From Mytilisepta virgata (lineage: Eukaryota; Mollusca; Bivalvia; Mytilida; Mytilidae), in contig CM051516.1 of NCBI GenBank assembly GCA_028015205.1, positions 47,992,230-48,056,229 on the forward strand: a stretch of 64,000 nucleotides of DNA, in the 5' to 3' direction. The notes beneath the pieces were generated by a model, which was given only the letters and a program-made list of their open reading frames with translations, was not told the DNA's origin and did no database searches. The translations under genes and the position numbers were made by a program. Positions 60,486 through 64,000 of this stretch are shown here, piece by piece; position 1 is the stretch's first letter; each line of letters opens with the position of its first letter.

Positions 60486-61439
60486 GTGTATATTGAAGAT
60501 GTGCAAGGAGTATGATGTCATATGAAAAGTTTTTCCTAAAATTTCCATGATGTGGAACTTGTCAGTTTTTGCAACAAATGTGTATTGAGGGTACCAAACA
60601 AACAAACACACAAACAAGACGCCCCATGTGAGGCTGCAAATAACGAGATATATATATACAATGCTTAATGTGATTGAATGTAAATAAAACAAAGTAAAGT
60701 TTGTAAACAGAAGTACAAACTTTAAACTCAAAAGGTCAAGGGGGACATATACAGCGACCGAATTTGCTATAAATGAGGGTGGATGCAAGTGGCAGAGCAC
60801 CAATTTTGTGTAATCAACCCCTACCATAGCTTTTATTTCATATCGTTTAAACTTTGTAGAATGTTTATGGCCATTATGACCCATGTATATTGATCTGATA
60901 TGTATACCTGTTGGGGTATACTGTGTGCCTCTTTTGACCAGTCTGTTTTTGAATATGAAGCTTCCATTTTACCCAGAATATCAGTAGTTATTGCTTTGTC
61001 AATTATGTCATGTTTGGATACATCTGTTTAAATATTATCAAACAATTAGCAAAGTCCATTTAACCAACCTTGATATTTAGGTCTTGATCATCCTACTGCT
61101 CATAACATTTTTATATAATGTATGGCTCTCCTTTAATTTTTGTATAAAAGTTAGTCTTACATAATACATTTTGAATCCGAGTTTGTTTGAAAATATTGCT
61201 ACAGAAAATTTTTGTTTTATAATAATGGTTTTCCCCGTTAACATTTTAAATTTTGAAAAATTAAATACAATAATGTACATTTTATCAAACTCAATGAACT
61301 TGAAATTAAAAGGACCAGCAATAATTGCATGGTTGTTTTCTACATGTCCCTTTTGTAAGTATCATCAATAAAGTTTTTCTATCGCCTTGTTTGATTTAAT
61401 AGACAGGTGATATTTATTGATTTTACAAAAAACGACCCT
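60486..61439. other. no gene recognised
   Basis: AT-rich spacer; short ORFs only. Confidence 0.5.
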
Positions 61440-61870
61440 TTTGAATTATGACAACAACCCGACCAAAGAGCAGAGAACAGCTCAAGGCTACCAATGGGAC
61501 TTCAACGCAGCGAGAAAATCCTGCACCCGTAGGCGGGCTTCACCTGGTCCCTTAACAATAATCCATACTAGTTCAGCAAAATGGACGGCACAATAAACTC
61601 CGAAACATAAAAATGAACCAAAATTCTAAAAACACACAAGACTAACAAAGGCTAGAGATTCGTGAATTTGGGATAGGCGCAAAAATGCGGCGGGATTAAA
61701 CATGTTTTGTGAAATCTCAACCCTCCCTCTATACATCTAGCCAATGTAGAATAAACAAACACACAGCGATACACACAGTAGAACTCAGTTAAAAAGATGT
61801 CAGAGTCCGTGGTTAAAAAAGAAGAAACTAAGCAAAATGACAATGATGAATATATATTAACAAAGGACTA
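61440..61870 (-). repeat. inverted copy of the 54.6 kb dispersed repeat (single unit)
   Basis: Reverse complement of blocks at 54595-55080 ('gaccaaagagcagagaacag', 'aatgcggcgggattaaacat'). It also includes a block matching inverted 53930-54000, with 'agatgtcagagtccg' and 'aacaaaggactactagcagt'. It has one 87-bp unit, not three. Confidence 0.7.
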
Positions 61871-62143
61871 CTAGCAGTTATTGACATGCCAGCTACAGAC
61901 CTCAATTAAACCGATCGAAAAATTATGTCTATATATAGAAAATTTTTCCGTTTTTGAGATTTTTGGCGTTTTTTGTGTCTTGATATACATTCTGATCACT
62001 ATGTGTTACTTCTGAAACCGACAATAACAGACAAAACAGCTACTAAACCATATAGAATTTATTTCTGATTTTAAGGAGTTTATAACCTGCATTTAAATTA
62101 AACCCATGCAACTGACAATGTAATTTTGTATTTCAGTATTTAG

Positions 62144-62346
62144 TCATCCATAACTCACAACATGTGTGGCTTTTATCAGCTTATTGCATATTTTGCACTT
62201 TGCAACTTTTTCTCCGCATCTCTGGCATGTCAGAAAATGGCGACAAGGCAAGAATAACAAATTACGCATGGCGTTTTCACAAATTATACATATGAATTTC
62301 ATATTTTCTTCAATCATCTTATCTTTTTGCCTCTCGTTTTGTCTCC
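62144..62346 (-). CDS. terminal exon encoding a C-terminal C3HC4 RING finger (IAP/E3 type)
   Basis: RING fingers recruit E2 enzymes for ubiquitin transfer; C-terminal RINGs of this type occur in IAP proteins. The acceptor 'tattttttcag' ends at 62347, so the exon runs 62346-62144; the ATG at 62380 lies in the intron. After a charged linker, the RING reads 'CIICENAMRNLLFLPCRHFL', then 'TCQRCGEKVAKCKIC': C-x2-C, C-x-H, C-x2-C, C-x2-C, all eight ligands present. The tail is 'NKLIKATHVVSYG', stop TGA. AATAAA lies at 62058-62063 on the minus strand. Upstream exons should be above 62380; I could not place them. Confidence 0.78.
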
Positions 62347-62951
62347 CTGAAAAAATAAAATTCACAAAATTTTCATACAAGAATCAAACAATCGTCAATG
62401 AGCAGGTGAAGATTGCTATATATCTTGGTTTTTTTATCAACTTTTGACAATAAGTATGTCTGGCACTTAATATACATTTGATATACACGGACTAATTACT
62501 CATCAAACCAGATTGGAATAACTTTTCAACTCCACAAACCATTCATCAGAGGATTTAAAGATTAAAGGCGTTGAAAAAGTATACGGTAGTGACACTTATC
62601 GGAAAGTGAGAGAATCGTTTTGGATTAAAAAACTAAATACGCTACATCCAAATGGACTAAATTCTCAAATTGACGTTTAAAGGACATGGACAGTCGGAAA
62701 CTTTTCCTTTTTGTATCAAGATTTAGTAATCCATTTATATTTAACATTTTTGAGTGAATCCCGTTGATAGACGAACAGTTTAAACTTTTATTATTCTAGG
62801 GCAATTTTTTCCATTCTGAAATTCTAGAACTGTAACGGAAGTAATTTTCTATTGTAACGTAATTCATTCTCTCTATTGTTACGCAAAACGTCATCTATTG
62901 TTACATGGTTACATGTACGCATCTATGTTACCAAGAGTTACTCTCATAATA

Positions 62952-62996
62952 AATTCCGCTGAGGAAAGCCGGCGACCGGCTGAAACGTCCGGAATT
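62952..62996 (+). ncRNA. candidate minimal type I hammerhead ribozyme
   Basis: Parsed by eye: stem I 5' arm AATTCCG (62952-62958); core CTGAGGA (CUGANGA, 62959-62965); one extra A; stem II AGCCGG/CCGGCT with loop CGA (62967-62981); core GAAA (62982-62985); minimal stem III and cleavage site CGTC (62986-62989); stem I 3' arm CGGAATT (62990-62996). Stem I (7 bp) and stem II (6 bp) are perfect. The tiny, self-complementary ACGT stem III is typical of hammerheads in Penelope-like elements and retrozymes, which act as dimers. The extra A before stem II is non-canonical. Confidence 0.55.
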
Positions 62997-63007
62997 ACGA
63001 TTTATAG

Positions 63008-63013
<6 letters not shown>

Positions 63014-63061
<48 letters not shown>
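63014..63061. repeat. (AT)n microsatellite
   Basis: About 24 AT dinucleotides starting 18 bp downstream of the hammerhead-like sequence. Confidence 0.9.
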
Positions 63062-63063
<2 letters not shown>

Positions 63064-64000
63064 TATAGTAATGTTGTAGTAATCTAATACAATTATATAA
63101 GGTATGTTTGTAAGAACATCACACTGGCCTTTGTATAACAAAAGTCACGAAATACCAAAATGGATATTCGAACGAGGGAAAAATCGAAACAACTGACAAA
63201 CTCCGGAGAACAACGAAGACAAGATAAAAAAAATACATGCCCTACAATTAAAAACTTAAAATATATGAACAACAGGGACCTCACCAAAAAGCTGAGGGTA
63301 GACTCATATCAGTTATTTTTAATGTCGCAGGGCATTTTAAGAGTTGATATTTTCTTTGTTTTTCTTCCCGTTTAATATAAGAAGACACATCTTTACAGAG
63401 TTTACCTGTATATCTTCTGTTCTCCATACTGTTTTATCGTTTGTTTATTGTAATAAATTTCAGCTTTGTTATACTTAAATTCTGGAATACAAAAAAGGAA
63501 TTATTAGTAAAGAGGAAAGCAAAATGATTGACATAAACATTATAAAATTATTTATTTTAACTTTAGTTAAAAAATATGAAAATTAATTTGAAATTTAAAA
63601 CAAGTTAGAAATCAAGATAAAATATGTAAGCGTATAATTTTATTTCGGTATTTTGTGATACATTTTATTACTAACACTGGGACTGTCACTGCTGGTGGAC
63701 TGCAAGTCCCCGATGGCATTATCAGCCCAACAGCCGGAATTTTTGTCCTGGCATGATTCATAACTTAAATTCCTTTACATTTTCCGTTCAAAATTTGAGA
63801 GAAATTTCTAAGACTCTTCCTTTTGATGCAGAGGTAACCCTTAGCTGATATTAGATTCCTGTTTGTTTTAATTGTTTTGGTTTTTAGTAGTTGTGCTTAT
63901 TCATTTATCATTAAATCTTTAACTGGTTTTCCAACATTTTGAAATATTTAAATATCTTATGTCGTACAAATGTATATATCATTTAAATGAATTGTCACTG
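63062..64000. other. no gene recognised; edge of segmental duplication
   Basis: The repeat piece at 63675-63760 is related to 54300-54376. The last 45 bases ('atatcttatgtcgtacaaat' ... 'atttaaatgaattgt') match 53637-53693, and 63565-63650 resembles 55935-56040. Confidence 0.5.

Noticed and set aside
60453..60884. 143-codon minus-strand ORF
   Set aside because: Its end runs into a SINE and the rest has no domain or splice context.
1..64000. CRISPR arrays, operons, rRNA genes or prophage
   Set aside because: No such pattern; splice signals, SINEs and LINEs mark this as animal nuclear DNA.

Overview
This AT-rich, intron-rich, repeat-dense eukaryotic window most resembles a bivalve mollusc, probably a mussel (Mytilidae). 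That is an inference from gene families (IgGFc-binding-domain proteins, a cGAS-like receptor, IAP-type RING, C-type lectin exon) and from dispersed repeats of a kind I associate with bivalves: tRNA-headed SINEs, the 'gctcacatg' repeat with a GTCC microsatellite, and fold-back elements. No species is proven.

Layout. 1-2.9 kb is repeats: a SINE, a decayed LINE reverse transcriptase, a six-copy satellite of about 186 bp, and a LINE 3' end. 3.4-13.2 kb holds a split plus-strand gene of unknown family: two good 5' exons and five phase-matched 3' exons ending at 11969. 13-27 kb is a transposon graveyard with pieces of Mutator-like transposases (one inside a 1-kb element with inverted ends), a retroelement 3' end, an orphan C-type-lectin exon and an unidentified coding-like segment. 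27.6-29.0 kb carries an apparently intact cGAS-like nucleotidyltransferase (cGLR) in one coding exon.

30.2-50.2 kb is the most informative part. Two paralogous minus-strand genes can be assembled exon by exon; most of their exons are too short to stand out as ORFs. Gene A has ten coding exons and a 665-codon model: signal peptide, two Ly6/uPAR (LU) domains of three exons each, Thr-rich linker, EGF domain, IgGFc-binding domain. Gene B has five coding exons and a 487-codon model: signal peptide, chimeric stub exon, EGF, IgGFc-binding domain. All splice phases agree and both totals divide by three. Gene B's stub exon joins the first half of the first LU exon to the last part of the last LU exon, so an internal deletion probably removed both LU domains while keeping splicing and frame.

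52-64 kb contains a segmental duplication: an apparently intact terminal RING exon (62.1-62.3 kb) and a decayed copy (52.7-52.9 kb) that lost three zinc ligands. It is broken up by inserted repeats. At 62952-62996 a 45-nt plus-strand sequence fits a minimal type I hammerhead ribozyme.

The cGLR, the two secreted LU/EGF/IgGFc proteins, the RING protein and the lectin exon suggest an innate-immunity-rich neighbourhood. Joint function is inference only. All exon models are manual and have no transcript support.
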